Source: Nonomuraea aurantiaca
GTDB lineage: Bacteria; Actinomycetota; Actinomycetes; Streptosporangiales; Streptosporangiaceae
Direction of reading: 5' to 3'
Assembly: GCF_020215705.1 (NCBI RefSeq)
Contig: NZ_JAIWNB010000022.1
Span: forward strand, 62,001-126,000
Length of the DNA: 64,000 bases
Position numbers and translations under genes: made by a program. A model generated the notes under the pieces. The model saw only the letters and a program-made list of their open reading frames with translations. It ran no database searches and was not told the origin of the DNA. Shown here piece after piece: positions 33,430-41,761 of this stretch. How positions within the stretch are numbered: position 1 is the first letter of the stretch; each line of letters begins with the position of its first letter.

Positions 33430-33463
33430 AGAGTAGACTCCGATTTGATAGTTGTATAGCAAA
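33430..33463 (-). promoter_or_regulatory. P450 promoter with an overlapping inverted repeat
   Basis: On the minus strand TATACA (33453-33458), a 17-nt spacer and TACTCT (33430-33435) end 6 nt before the ATG, giving a leaderless transcript. The repeat TTTGnTA-N6-TAnCAAA (33444-33463) covers the -35 and fits a TetR operator. The region is much more AT-rich than its surroundings. Confidence 0.55.
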
Positions 33464-33517
33464 TTTTGGGATCTTGTGAGTGGACGGCTCCGGGCCGCAA
33501 CCCCGACAATCGGAGAC

Positions 33518-34108
33518 ATGAGCGATCGACCGGCCCAGGGACTGCGCGAGCGGAAGAAGGCCAAGACGCGGGCGCTGATCCAGAAGGAGGCGCTGCGGCT
33601 GTTCCGCGAGCAGGGTTACACCGAGACCACGGTCGAGCAGATCGCCGAGGCGGCGGAGGTCGCGCCCAGCACGGTGTTCCGCTATTTCGCCTCGAAGGAG
33701 GATCTGGTATTCAACGACCACTTCCCGCTCTTCGCCGAGGCGCTGATCGCGGCTCCGGCCGATCTGAACCCGATACGCGCGATCCGCGTCGCCCTGCGGG
33801 AGATGACGGCGGCCCAGACGGCCGAGGAGCTCGCCGAAGGGGTGGAACGGGAGAAGCTCATGTTCACGGTGCCCGAGCTGTGGACGGCGAGTCTGACGAA
33901 CGTCTCCGGGACGCTCAGGTCCATGCAGGAGATCCTGGCCAGGCGGGCGGGGCGGGACGTGTCCGATCCGGAGATCCGCAACATCACGGGGGCGATCACC
34001 GGTGTGATGTTCGCGGTCTGGTTCGACTGGGTGAAGGATCCCGGGATGGACGGGCCCGCCGAGATGGACAAGGCCCTCGCCCATCTGGAGGACGGCCTGC
34101 GCCTGTGA
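33518..34108 (+). CDS. TetR-family regulator divergent from the P450
   Basis: A 196-residue repressor with an N-terminal helix-turn-helix (ALRLFREQGYTETTVEQIAE, then APSTVFRYFASKE) and an all-helical ligand domain. The ATG at 33518 follows GGAGAC. It resembles the acyl-carrier/drug-responsive TetR group with the FRYF recognition helix. Its position opposite the P450 and the inverted repeat at 33444-33463 suggest that it regulates both genes. Confidence 0.85.
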   Translation: MSDRPAQGLRERKKAKTRALIQKEALRLFREQGYTETTVEQIAEAAEVAPSTVFRYFASKEDLVFNDHFPLFAEALIAAPADLNPIRAIRVALREMTAAQTAEELAEGVEREKLMFTVPELWTASLTNVSGTLRSMQEILARRAGRDVSDPEIRNITGAITGVMFAVWFDWVKDPGMDGPAEMDKALAHLEDGLRL

Positions 34109-34190
34109 GCCGCCAGACGCGAGCCCTCCCGCGTCTGTGAAGCCGCCAGGTGCGGGCTCTCCTGCGCCGATGAGCCGTCAGGCGCCCGGA
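34103..34190. repeat. Three imperfect ~32-bp direct repeats at a convergent junction
   Basis: Units begin at 34103 (CTGTGAGCCGCCAGACGC...), 34135 (CTGTGAAGCCGCCAGGTG...) and 34168 (CGATGAGCCGTCAGGCGC...). The first contains the TetR stop codon and the last the stop of the convergent AMP-ligase gene. They fill the whole gap between the two genes. Confidence 0.6.
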
Positions 34191-35668
34191 TAGTTGCCGC
34201 CGCCGTGGGCGGCGTCCAGGGCGTCGTAGTCCGGAGTGAAGCCGCGCTTGGGGATCGCGTCGACGAACGCCACCTCGCGCGGCTTCTTGTAGGAGGCGAG
34301 CGCGCTCTTGACGTGCTCGATGAGGTCGTCGGCCGTGGCCGCGGCGCCCTCCTTGAGTGCCACCACCGCCTTGACCGCCTGGTGCCAGGTGGCGTCGGGC
34401 ACGCCGATCACGGCGGCGTCGGCGACGGCCGGGTGGGCCTTGAGCGCGCGTTCGACCTCGGCCGGGTAGACGTTCTCGGCGCCGGACTTGATCATGCGCA
34501 GCCGGGGGCCGATGAAGGTGATCGTGCCGTCGGGCTCGCGACGGCCGAGGTCGCCGGTGTGATGCCAGCCGTACGCCGACTTCGCCGCATTTAAGTCTGG
34601 TCGGGCGAAATATCCGGAAAAGAGGGTCTTGCCGCGGGCGCAGATCTCGCCCACCTCGCCCGCCGGCAGCTCGGCGCCGTCGGGGGCCAGGATGCGGACC
34701 TGGACCAGCGGCGACGGCCGCCCGGCGAAGCCCGCGGCGCCCGGGGCCAGGCCGAGGAAGGTGAGCATGCCGCCGACCTCCGTCTGCCCGTATCCGCCCA
34801 TCTTGGACCGGCACCAGGGGGAGTCGTCCACGGTGATCATCGCGTCCCACTCCGCGGAGTGGGAGACGAACCTCAGGGACGACAGGTCGTACTTGCCGCC
34901 GGTGTTCGCCTTCGTCACGGCGTCGATCATCTGGCCGAACAGGAACGCCTGCGTGACCCGCTCGGCGTCGATCAGGCGGCACACCTCCTCGGCGTCGAAG
35001 GCGGGGGTGAAGACGTTCGTGCCGCCGATCTGGAGGGTGGCCAGGCAGAACATCATCGTGCCGACGTGGAAGAGCGGCCCGTTGTTGAGGAAGGTGAAGC
35101 CGGGCTCCATCTGGCGCACCACGAGCAGGGACGCGCCGTGGGCCAGCAGGGCCGCGCTGCTGAGGAGCGCCGCGTTGGGGCGGCCGTCGAAGGCGGCGGT
35201 ATAGAGGGCCAGCACCGGCTCGGTGTCCTCGACGGGCGGGAAGTCCCTGGCGGTGCCGCTCTCGACCAGCCGCTCGTAGCCGGGCCCGGCCTCCACCCAG
35301 AGCGCCGTGCCCTCGCTCAGGGCCATGGTGGAGTCGGACGGCTCCCGTACGACCACGCGCGGCGTCAGGTCCTCGACCACGAAGCGCAGCTCGTCCGCCG
35401 ACTGCCGCCAGTTGGCCGGGCAGAAGATCGCCCCCAGCCGCGAGCACGCCAGCAGCAGCTCCAGCACCGCGTGCGCGTTCTGGCCGAGCCAGAGCACGCG
35501 TTCGCCGGCCGTCACGCCCGCCCCGGCGAGGGCGTCCGCGAGGCGGCCGACCCGCTCGTCCAGCTCGGGGTAGGTGAGCCGCACCTCCCCGTCCACCACC
35601 GCCGTCACCTGGGGGCGGCTGCGCGCGTGCTCGGCGAGTACGTCGGACAGCGACAGGCTGTGGATCAT
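34178..35668 (-). CDS. AMP-binding ligase with a variant phosphate loop
   Basis: A 496-residue ANL-fold protein with the later motifs intact: GGYGQTEVGG, GWHHTGDLG, RMIKSGAENVYPAEVE and a C-terminal Lys region (PKRGF). The phosphate-binding loop, normally YTSGTTGxPKG, reads YTAAFDGRPNAALLS: the Thr/Gly run and the invariant Lys are gone. The ATG at 35668 follows AGGAG. It is second in an operon with an LLM oxidoreductase behind the palindrome at 36764. It is probably an acyl-CoA ligase of a specialised subgroup; loss of activity is possible. Confidence 0.82.
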   Translation of the reverse strand: MIHSLSLSDVLAEHARSRPQVTAVVDGEVRLTYPELDERVGRLADALAGAGVTAGERVLWLGQNAHAVLELLLACSRLGAIFCPANWRQSADELRFVVEDLTPRVVVREPSDSTMALSEGTALWVEAGPGYERLVESGTARDFPPVEDTEPVLALYTAAFDGRPNAALLSSAALLAHGASLLVVRQMEPGFTFLNNGPLFHVGTMMFCLATLQIGGTNVFTPAFDAEEVCRLIDAERVTQAFLFGQMIDAVTKANTGGKYDLSSLRFVSHSAEWDAMITVDDSPWCRSKMGGYGQTEVGGMLTFLGLAPGAAGFAGRPSPLVQVRILAPDGAELPAGEVGEICARGKTLFSGYFARPDLNAAKSAYGWHHTGDLGRREPDGTITFIGPRLRMIKSGAENVYPAEVERALKAHPAVADAAVIGVPDATWHQAVKAVVALKEGAAATADDLIEHVKSALASYKKPREVAFVDAIPKRGFTPDYDALDAAHGGGNYPGA

Positions 35669-35685
35669 CGCAGCTCCTGGGAACG

Positions 35686-36741
35686 TCAGTGGAACGCGGG
35701 CATGACCTCGGCGGCGAAGAACCGCATGACCTTCTTCATCTCCTCCAGCGGCATCGGCCGGGTGCTGCCGAAGTCGCACAGGAGGTTGGCGAACCCGGCG
35801 TCCCGCAGCAGTGAGATCTGGTCGATGACCCGCGCCGGGTCGCCGATCACCTCCAGCTGCTCCCAGCGGAAGTCGGCCGACACGGAGCCGCCCTTGAGGT
35901 AGCGGTCCTGGTAGTACTCGAAGCCCTGCGCGGCCTTGCCCGTCTTCGGGTCGATCGGCGCGCTGCGCTCGTTGAAGATCCGCGACCGGTCGAAGGACGC
36001 CTCGAACCTGGCCTGGTCCTCGCGGGCCTGTTCGACCGTCGGCGCCACGTAGACGCTCCGCGCCACCACCAGCTCGTTCCCGTTCGCGTGCCCCGCCTGG
36101 GCGGCCGTCTCCTGCCAGGTCTCGGCCGCCTTGACGACCTTGCGGAACGTCGCCGCCGGGTCGGCCAGGATGGGCAGCCCGCGCTCGCCGTACATGGTGA
36201 CGGTCTCGGGGGAGACGGCGGCCACGTGGATCGGCGGGTGCGGCGCCTGGAGGGGGCGCGGTGTCAGCGACACCTCGGCGCCGGTCTTGTAGAACTTGCC
36301 CTCGTGCTGGAACGTCTCCTGGGTCCACAGGCCCAGGATCACCTCCAGCGCCTCGTTGAACCGGTCGCGGGCCTCGGCCAGGTCGATGCCGAAGCCCTCG
36401 AACTCGAAGCTCTGGTAGCCGCGCCCGATCCCGAGATCCAGCCGGCCGCCCGAGAGCACGTCCACCAGCGCGGCCTCCTCGGCCACGTGGATCGGGTTGT
36501 GCAGGGGCAGCACCACGATGCCCGTGCCCAGGCGGATGCGCGAGGTGCGGGCGGCCGCGTGGGCGAGCATGGTGAACAGGTTCGGCGCGACCCCGTAGTC
36601 GCGGAAGTGGTGCTCGGCCAGCCGTACCCCGTCGAACCCCAGTTCCTCGGCCAGCTCGATGAGCTCCAGGTGGTAGTCGTAGACGTCCTTGAAGCTCTGC
36701 CCGTCGAACCGGTGGAAGAGGTGGAAGGTCGAGAACTTCAT
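35686..36741 (-). CDS. LLM-class flavin-dependent monooxygenase
   Basis: A 351-residue luciferase-like TIM-barrel protein (KFSTFHLFHRFDG at the start, GFDGVRLAEHHFRDYG, LGTGIVVLPLHNPI, LDLGIGRGYQSFE). These are typical of FMNH2-dependent alkanal or ketone monooxygenases. The ATG at 36741 follows GAGGGG. It opens a two-gene operon with the AMP ligase behind the best copy of the 16-bp operator. Oxygen insertion followed by CoA activation is a plausible joint role. Confidence 0.85.
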   Translation of the reverse strand: MKFSTFHLFHRFDGQSFKDVYDYHLELIELAEELGFDGVRLAEHHFRDYGVAPNLFTMLAHAAARTSRIRLGTGIVVLPLHNPIHVAEEAALVDVLSGGRLDLGIGRGYQSFEFEGFGIDLAEARDRFNEALEVILGLWTQETFQHEGKFYKTGAEVSLTPRPLQAPHPPIHVAAVSPETVTMYGERGLPILADPAATFRKVVKAAETWQETAAQAGHANGNELVVARSVYVAPTVEQAREDQARFEASFDRSRIFNERSAPIDPKTGKAAQGFEYYQDRYLKGGSVSADFRWEQLEVIGDPARVIDQISLLRDAGFANLLCDFGSTRPMPLEEMKKVMRFFAAEVMPAFH

Positions 36742-36763
36742 GCGGCGGCCCCTCAGTGGTTAA

Positions 36764-36779
36764 CCAAGCGCTCGCTTGG
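36764..36779. promoter_or_regulatory. 16-bp operator, perfect-arm copy (CCAAGCG-CT-CGCTTGG)
   Basis: Both 7-bp arms are perfectly complementary around a 2-bp centre, making this the reference copy of the five-site family. It is 23 bp upstream of the LLM oxidoreductase start and 24 bp from the end of the M20 peptidase gene. Confidence 0.75.
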
Positions 36780-36802
36780 GAGCGTACCACGGGCCCCGTT
36801 TC

Positions 36803-37936
36803 CTAGGCGAGGGCGGTGAGCAGCCCCATCGTCAGGGCGGTGCGCTCGGGAATGTGCTCGACCAGCACGTGCTCGTGCCGCGCGTGCGCGCCGTCGCCGA
36901 CCGCGCCCATGCCGTCGAGCACCGGGCGGCCCAGCGCGGAGATGAAGTTGCCGTCGCTGGCCCCGCCGACCGCCGTCTCCTCCAGTTCCCAGCCGAACCC
37001 GGCTGCCACCGCCCGCGCCTCCTTGAACAGCCGGCGTGAGGGCGGGTTGGGCGTCATGGGCGGCCGGTTCCAGCCGCCGGTCACCGTGACCGTCACGCGC
37101 GGGTCGGAGGCGCGCAGGCCGGCGAACACCTCGTTCATACGTTCCATCTCCGGCGCCTGCGCGACCCGGACGTCGATGCCGCAGGTGGCGCGGCCCGCCG
37201 CGACGTTGCGCCCGGTGCCGCCGCTGATCAGCCCGACGTTCAGGGTGGTGCCGAGCTCCCGCGCGTCGGACCCGGCGAGGTGGGTGACGAGCTCGGCCAG
37301 CGCGTGGATGGCGCTCGCGCCCGAGTCGGGGTCGAGCCCGGCGTGCGCCTCGACACCCTTGACCGTCACCTCGAACAGCCCGACGCCTTTGCGCGCGGTC
37401 TTGAGCACGCCGTCCACCGACGCCTCGAAGACCAGGCTCGCCAGCGCGTCCGCACTGGCGGCCTCGATGTGGCGCCGGGAGAACAGGCTGCCGATCTCCT
37501 CGTCGCCGTTGAACAGGTAGGTCAGGCTCGGGTGCGGCAGACCGAGCTCGCGCAGGCCCCTGAGCGCCCAGACCGACTGCACGAGCCCGGTCTTCATGTC
37601 GAACACGCCCGGCCCGGTGATCCTTCCGTCCGTCATGGTGAACGGCCAATCCGCGAGCGTCCCCGTCGGCCAGACGGTGTCGTAGTGGGCGAGCATGAGC
37701 ACGGTTCCGGGGGCGGTGCCCCGATAGGTCAGCTCCAGAACGTCGCCGTACTGGCCGCCGTCGTGCACGACCGCCTGGTCCGGCACGCCGAGCCGCTCCT
37801 CCACCAGGGCGCGGACGGTGCTCAGCCCTCGGGTGAGCATGGCCTTGTCGTAGCTGTGGGTCTCCAGCTCGACGACCGTCCTGAGGTCGTCGAGCATCGC
37901 GGGCAGGACTTGGCTGGTCCAGCGTGTGATGGGCAC
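36803..37936 (-). CDS. M20-family metallopeptidase (carboxypeptidase G2-like)
   Basis: A 377-residue di-zinc hydrolase: HYDTVWP (first His/Asp), GPGVFDMKTG (bridging Asp), NGDEEIGS (general-base Glu and a ligand), a dimerisation domain with GVEAHAGLDPDSG, and a late HARHEHV. No signal peptide is seen. Relatives cleave C-terminal glutamate from folates or N-acyl amino acids. The GTG at 37936 has AAGGGA upstream. It is transcribed alone; the 85-bp gap above it contains a 14-bp imperfect tandem repeat (37989-38016). Confidence 0.86.
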   Translation of the reverse strand: MPITRWTSQVLPAMLDDLRTVVELETHSYDKAMLTRGLSTVRALVEERLGVPDQAVVHDGGQYGDVLELTYRGTAPGTVLMLAHYDTVWPTGTLADWPFTMTDGRITGPGVFDMKTGLVQSVWALRGLRELGLPHPSLTYLFNGDEEIGSLFSRRHIEAASADALASLVFEASVDGVLKTARKGVGLFEVTVKGVEAHAGLDPDSGASAIHALAELVTHLAGSDARELGTTLNVGLISGGTGRNVAAGRATCGIDVRVAQAPEMERMNEVFAGLRASDPRVTVTVTGGWNRPPMTPNPPSRRLFKEARAVAAGFGWELEETAVGGASDGNFISALGRPVLDGMGAVGDGAHARHEHVLVEHIPERTALTMGLLTALA

Positions 37937-38021
37937 ATGAATCCCTTATCCAGGAGACATGACCCTGACACGCGACGCGAATGTGACAGTTACCATCCCC
38001 CCGGTACCATTCCCCCGGCGC

Positions 38022-39458
38022 TTACGCGGCCGGAGAGGCGGTCACCGTGGGCTCGCGCAGCGGCAGCCGTACCTCGAACCACGTGTCGCCGGGCGTCGAC
38101 CGCGCCTTGAGCTCGCCGCCGTGCCGGCCCGCCACGATCCGGTACGAGATGTCCAGCCCGAGACCGGTGCCCTGGCCGACGGTCTTCGTGGTGAAGAACG
38201 GCTCGAAGATCCGATCCTTGATCGCGTCCGGTACACCGGGGCCGGTGTCGCCGATCTCGATGATCGCTTCGTCCTCGTCGTGCGCGGTGCGGATGGTCAG
38301 CGTGCCCTCCCCGTCCATCGCGTCGAGCGCGTTGTGGATGAGGTTCGTCCACACCTGGTTGAGCTCGCCGGCGTAGGCCGGGATCGCCGGCAGCGTCCGG
38401 TCGTAGTCGGTGACCACGGTGATGCCGGGCGGGATCTTGCCGCGGAAGATGGCGATCGTACTGTCGAGCAGGTCGTGCACGTCGCAGACCTGGAACGGCG
38501 CGCGGTCCATCTGGGAGTACTGCTTGGCCGAGGCGAGCAGCGAGGTGATCCGCTCCGTCGCCTCGGTCACCTCACCGAGCATCTGCGAGATCTCGACCGC
38601 CTCGGCCAGCCAGTGCACCGCGGCGCCCGCGTGCTCCTGGCCCACTTTCTTGTGCACCTTCTCCAGGTGCGCGCGGCTGAATCCGGCGTTCACCAGCGCT
38701 GGGGCCAGCTCCCACGCGTCGTCCACGCCGAGCTCCTCCAGGGCCTCGCCCAGGTCGTCCTCCGCGTCGGAGATCTCCATCGGCGAGCGCGGCGGCAGGT
38801 TGCCGACGGCGGCGGTGCACTGCTCCTGCATGTCGATCAGGGCCCGCAGCCGCTCCGGCGGGATGCCGTCCTCGGCGAGCTGGGCCAGCTGCACGCGGGA
38901 GGTCCTGATGAGCTTGCGCAGCTCGCTCACCGCCCGTACGGCCGCCGCCGACGGGTTGTTCAGCTCGTGGGTGAGCCCGGCGGTGATCGTGCCGAGCGCG
39001 GTCAGCCGCTGGCGGCGGTCGATGACCTCCCGCTGCATGCGACCGCCCGACAGCATGCCGTCGAGCAGGTGCATCGCCATCGGGAACCACTCGGCCACGA
39101 TGTGCGCGAATTTCCTGGCCGGCAGCAGGAACATCCGGGAGGGCGCCGTGGCCCGCAGGCTGTGCTGGTAGCGCTCCGGGGCCCGGGCGCCGAGATAGGC
39201 GCTGGTGGCCCCGCCGTAGACACCCGGCTGGGCGCTGCGCGGCATGGCGACGGTCCCGGCCGTGACCGTCTCCTGGATCATCTGGATCTCGCCCTCGACC
39301 AGCACGGCGAAGCACTCCGCCGGGTCGCCCTGCTGGATGATGATCTCGTCCTGGGCGTAGTTGCGCATCTCGCCGCTGAGGGCCAGCTTGGTGAGCTGGT
39401 GGTCCGTCAGGCGCTCGAACAGGAAGAGCTTGCGGAGTTCGTCGATGTCGATCGTCAT
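38022..39458 (-). CDS. Histidine kinase with N-terminal cyclic-nucleotide-binding-type domain
   Basis: A 478-residue soluble kinase. Residues about 8-130 form a cNMP/Crp-like beta-barrel. The phosphorylatable His164 lies in GLTHELNNPSAA, followed by a long helical insert, then the ATPase domain with NLIHNALDAM, DTGPGVP and GQGTGLGLDI. There are no membrane spans, so it senses a cytoplasmic signal. Its start overlaps the stop of the receiver-flavoprotein gene (ATGA), making that protein its probable partner. Whether the first domain binds a nucleotide cannot be told; the typical Arg phosphate cassette is not obvious. Confidence 0.85.
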   Translation of the reverse strand: MTIDIDELRKLFLFERLTDHQLTKLALSGEMRNYAQDEIIIQQGDPAECFAVLVEGEIQMIQETVTAGTVAMPRSAQPGVYGGATSAYLGARAPERYQHSLRATAPSRMFLLPARKFAHIVAEWFPMAMHLLDGMLSGGRMQREVIDRRQRLTALGTITAGLTHELNNPSAAAVRAVSELRKLIRTSRVQLAQLAEDGIPPERLRALIDMQEQCTAAVGNLPPRSPMEISDAEDDLGEALEELGVDDAWELAPALVNAGFSRAHLEKVHKKVGQEHAGAAVHWLAEAVEISQMLGEVTEATERITSLLASAKQYSQMDRAPFQVCDVHDLLDSTIAIFRGKIPPGITVVTDYDRTLPAIPAYAGELNQVWTNLIHNALDAMDGEGTLTIRTAHDEDEAIIEIGDTGPGVPDAIKDRIFEPFFTTKTVGQGTGLGLDISYRIVAGRHGGELKARSTPGDTWFEVRLPLREPTVTASPAA

Positions 39459-41104
39459 TGCTTCTCCAGGTAACGATGCACGAGCGCGACTGCCATCGCG
39501 CCTTCACCGACGGCGGAGGCCACCCGCTTGATCGACTCGGCCCGCACGTCACCCGCCGCGAGCACTCCCGGAACGTTCGTCTCCAGGAAGTACGGCTCGC
39601 GCCGGAGCGACCAGTTGCGTGGCCGCTTGCCGCCCTGCACCAGGTCCGGCCCGGTCAGCACGAACCCCTTGTCGTCACGTTCGATCGTGTCGCCGAGCCA
39701 GGAGGTGAAGGGCTCGGCGCCGATGAAGGCGAACAGCCACTGCGTCTCCGCCACCCACTCCTCGCCCTTCGTCGAGAGCGTGAGGCGCTCCAGGTGCCCG
39801 TCACCGGCGCCGCTGGTGATCTGCGTCTGGAAGTGCACCTCGATGTTCGGGAGCGCGGTGATCTGCTCGATGAGGTAGTGCGACATGGACTTCTCCAAAC
39901 CGTCACCTCTCACCAACAAATGAACCTTGCTCGCAAATCCCGCCAGGTAGACGGCCGCCTGACCGGCCGAGTTGGCCGCGCCGACGATGTAGACCTCGCT
40001 GTCCTTGCAGGAGGGCGCCTCGGTCAGCGCCGCGCCGTAGAAGACGCCCCGGCCGACGAAGTCGTCCAGGCCGGGCGCGTCCAGGCGGCGATAGGTGACG
40101 CCGGTCGCCAGGATCACCGCGTGCGCGGCGATCTCGCCGCCCTCCTTGAACCCGACCACCCTGGCCTGACCGCGCGGCTCCAGATGGCTGACCTTCTGCG
40201 CGCTCAGCAGCTCGGCCCCGAACTTCAGCGCCTGCCTGCGCGCCCGGTCGGTCAGCTGCTGGCCGGACACGCCGTCGGGGAAGCCCAGGTAGTTCTCGAT
40301 CCTGGAGCTCTGACCCGCCTGCCCGCCGGAGGCGTGCGCCTCGATCAGCACGGTGTTGAGCCCCTCGGAGGCGCCGTAGACCGCCGCGCCCAGCCCCGCC
40401 GGGCCGCCGCCGATCACGATCAGGTCGTAGAAGTCGGTCGCCGGCGTGGTCGACAGGCCCACGGCCGAGGCGAGCGACGCCTGGTCGGGCGACTGCATCG
40501 ACACGCCGTCGGCGGTGACCACCAGCGGCAGCCGGCAGTCCGCGCCGACCGCCGCCACGAGCTCCGCGCCCTCCGGGTCCTCGGCCAGCAGCCACTGGTA
40601 CGGCACGTGGCTGCGGGCCAGGAACTCCCGCACCTTGTACGACGGCGCCGACCAGCGGTCGCCCACCACACGCAGCTCGGCCACCTCGATGCGCTCGGTC
40701 CGGTGCCAGGCGTCCAGCTGACCGTCGATCACCGGATAGAACTTCTCCTCCGGCGGATCCCACGGCTTGAGCAGATAGTGGTCGAGGTCCACCACATTGA
40801 TCGCCTGGATCGCGGCGTCCGTGTCCGCGTAGGCGGTCAGCAGCACCCGGCGCGCATATGGATACATGTCCATCGCCGCCTCAAGGAACTGCACCCCGTT
40901 CATCTGCGGCATCCGGTAGTCCGCCAAGATCGCGGCCACGTCGTCGCCGCGCAGCCGCATCTCCTTCACCGCCTCCATGCCCTGGTCGGCGGCCTCCGCC
41001 CGGACGATTCTGTACTGCTGGCCGTAGCGGCGTCTCAGGTCGCGCGCGACCGCCCGCGATACACCCGGGTCGTCGTCCACCGTCACGATGACCGGCTTGT
41101 CCAT
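39455..41104 (-). CDS. Response-regulator receiver fused to a thioredoxin-reductase-like flavoprotein
   Basis: A 549-residue fusion. The receiver domain (1 to about 130) has Asp9-11, phosphoacceptor Asp62 in ADYRMPQMNG, Thr90 and Lys113. A small glutaredoxin-like module without CxxC spans about 150-215. A two-domain FAD/NAD(P)H disulfide-reductase fold starts with IGGGPAGLGAAVYG at 231. The reductase redox pair (CxxC in TrxB) is absent; only Cys366 remains there. It should be phosphorylated by the overlapping kinase gene product and change redox activity instead of binding DNA. The ATG at 41104 has GGAAGG upstream. Confidence 0.85.
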   Translation of the reverse strand: MDKPVIVTVDDDPGVSRAVARDLRRRYGQQYRIVRAEAADQGMEAVKEMRLRGDDVAAILADYRMPQMNGVQFLEAAMDMYPYARRVLLTAYADTDAAIQAINVVDLDHYLLKPWDPPEEKFYPVIDGQLDAWHRTERIEVAELRVVGDRWSAPSYKVREFLARSHVPYQWLLAEDPEGAELVAAVGADCRLPLVVTADGVSMQSPDQASLASAVGLSTTPATDFYDLIVIGGGPAGLGAAVYGASEGLNTVLIEAHASGGQAGQSSRIENYLGFPDGVSGQQLTDRARRQALKFGAELLSAQKVSHLEPRGQARVVGFKEGGEIAAHAVILATGVTYRRLDAPGLDDFVGRGVFYGAALTEAPSCKDSEVYIVGAANSAGQAAVYLAGFASKVHLLVRGDGLEKSMSHYLIEQITALPNIEVHFQTQITSGAGDGHLERLTLSTKGEEWVAETQWLFAFIGAEPFTSWLGDTIERDDKGFVLTGPDLVQGGKRPRNWSLRREPYFLETNVPGVLAAGDVRAESIKRVASAVGEGAMAVALVHRYLEKQ

Positions 41105-41160
41105 GGCCCTACCTTCCCCACTTATGTCCCTTAGGGAAGGATGTCATGTTCTGCCAAGTC

Positions 41161-41182
41161 AGTGAGCGCTCACTACTAAGAT
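41161..41182 (+). promoter_or_regulatory. tetR autoregulatory promoter with perfect palindrome
   Basis: AGTGAGCGCTCACT (41161-41174) is a perfect 14-bp palindrome just upstream of the -10 hexamer TAAGAT (41177-41182). The hexamer is followed by 6 nt and the ATG at 41189. This suggests a leaderless promoter repressed by its own product, and possibly shared control of the divergent receiver-flavoprotein unit. Confidence 0.65.
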
Positions 41183-41188
41183 GCGCCC

Positions 41189-41761
41189 ATGAACACGCGC
41201 GATCGCATCATCGACGCCGCCGAGCACGCCATTCACGAGTTCGGCATGGCGGGGGCGACCACGAAACGCATCGCGTCGCAGGCGGGCTGCTCCGAGGCGC
41301 TGCTCTACAAGCACTTTCCGGGCAAGGAGGCGCTGATCCTGGCGGTGCTGCTCGAACGGCTGCCCGCGCTCGCCCCGGCGCTGGCCGCGCTGCGCGGGCG
41401 CGTCGGGCAGGGTGACCTGGCGGCCAACCTCACCGAGTTCGCGCTGGCGGCCGTCGACTTCTACGGCCGGGCGGCCGCGATCGGCTCGGGGATGATGTCC
41501 GATCCGTCGCTGCTGAGTGGGTTCAGGAGCATGCTGGCCGCGACGGGCACCGGCCCGCACCTGCCGATCGAGGTGCTCGCCGAGATCCTGCGGGCCGAGC
41601 AGGAGCTCGGCAGGCTGGACGGCGCGATGGACGCCGGGGCCGCCGCCTCGCTGCTGATGGGCGCCTGCTTCCACCGCGCCCACCTGGCCTTCTTCACCGA
41701 CCCGCGCCAGCCGGCCGACGTGTGGGCCGCCGCGATCGTCGCGACCCTGATCAGGCGATGA
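41189..41761 (+). CDS. TetR-family regulator
   Basis: A 190-residue repressor with helix-turn-helix residues in about 5-50 (RIIDAAEHAIHEFGMAGATT, then CSEALLYKHFPGKE). The start at 41189 is supported by the -10 spacing. It is divergent from the kinase/receiver-flavoprotein operon with only 84 bp between. Its last codons lie in the first copy of a 44-bp duplication whose second copy is the end of the convergent SDR gene. The ligand is unknown. Confidence 0.85.
   Translation: MNTRDRIIDAAEHAIHEFGMAGATTKRIASQAGCSEALLYKHFPGKEALILAVLLERLPALAPALAALRGRVGQGDLAANLTEFALAAVDFYGRAAAIGSGMMSDPSLLSGFRSMLAATGTGPHLPIEVLAEILRAEQELGRLDGAMDAGAAASLLMGACFHRAHLAFFTDPRQPADVWAAAIVATLIRR

Noticed and set aside
37989..38016. 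14-bp tandem repeat (GTTACCATCCCCCC / GGTACCATTCCCCC) considered as an operator
   Set aside because: Only 12 of 14 bases match, there is no dyad symmetry, and it lies about 50 bp beyond the M20 peptidase start; too weak to call a site.
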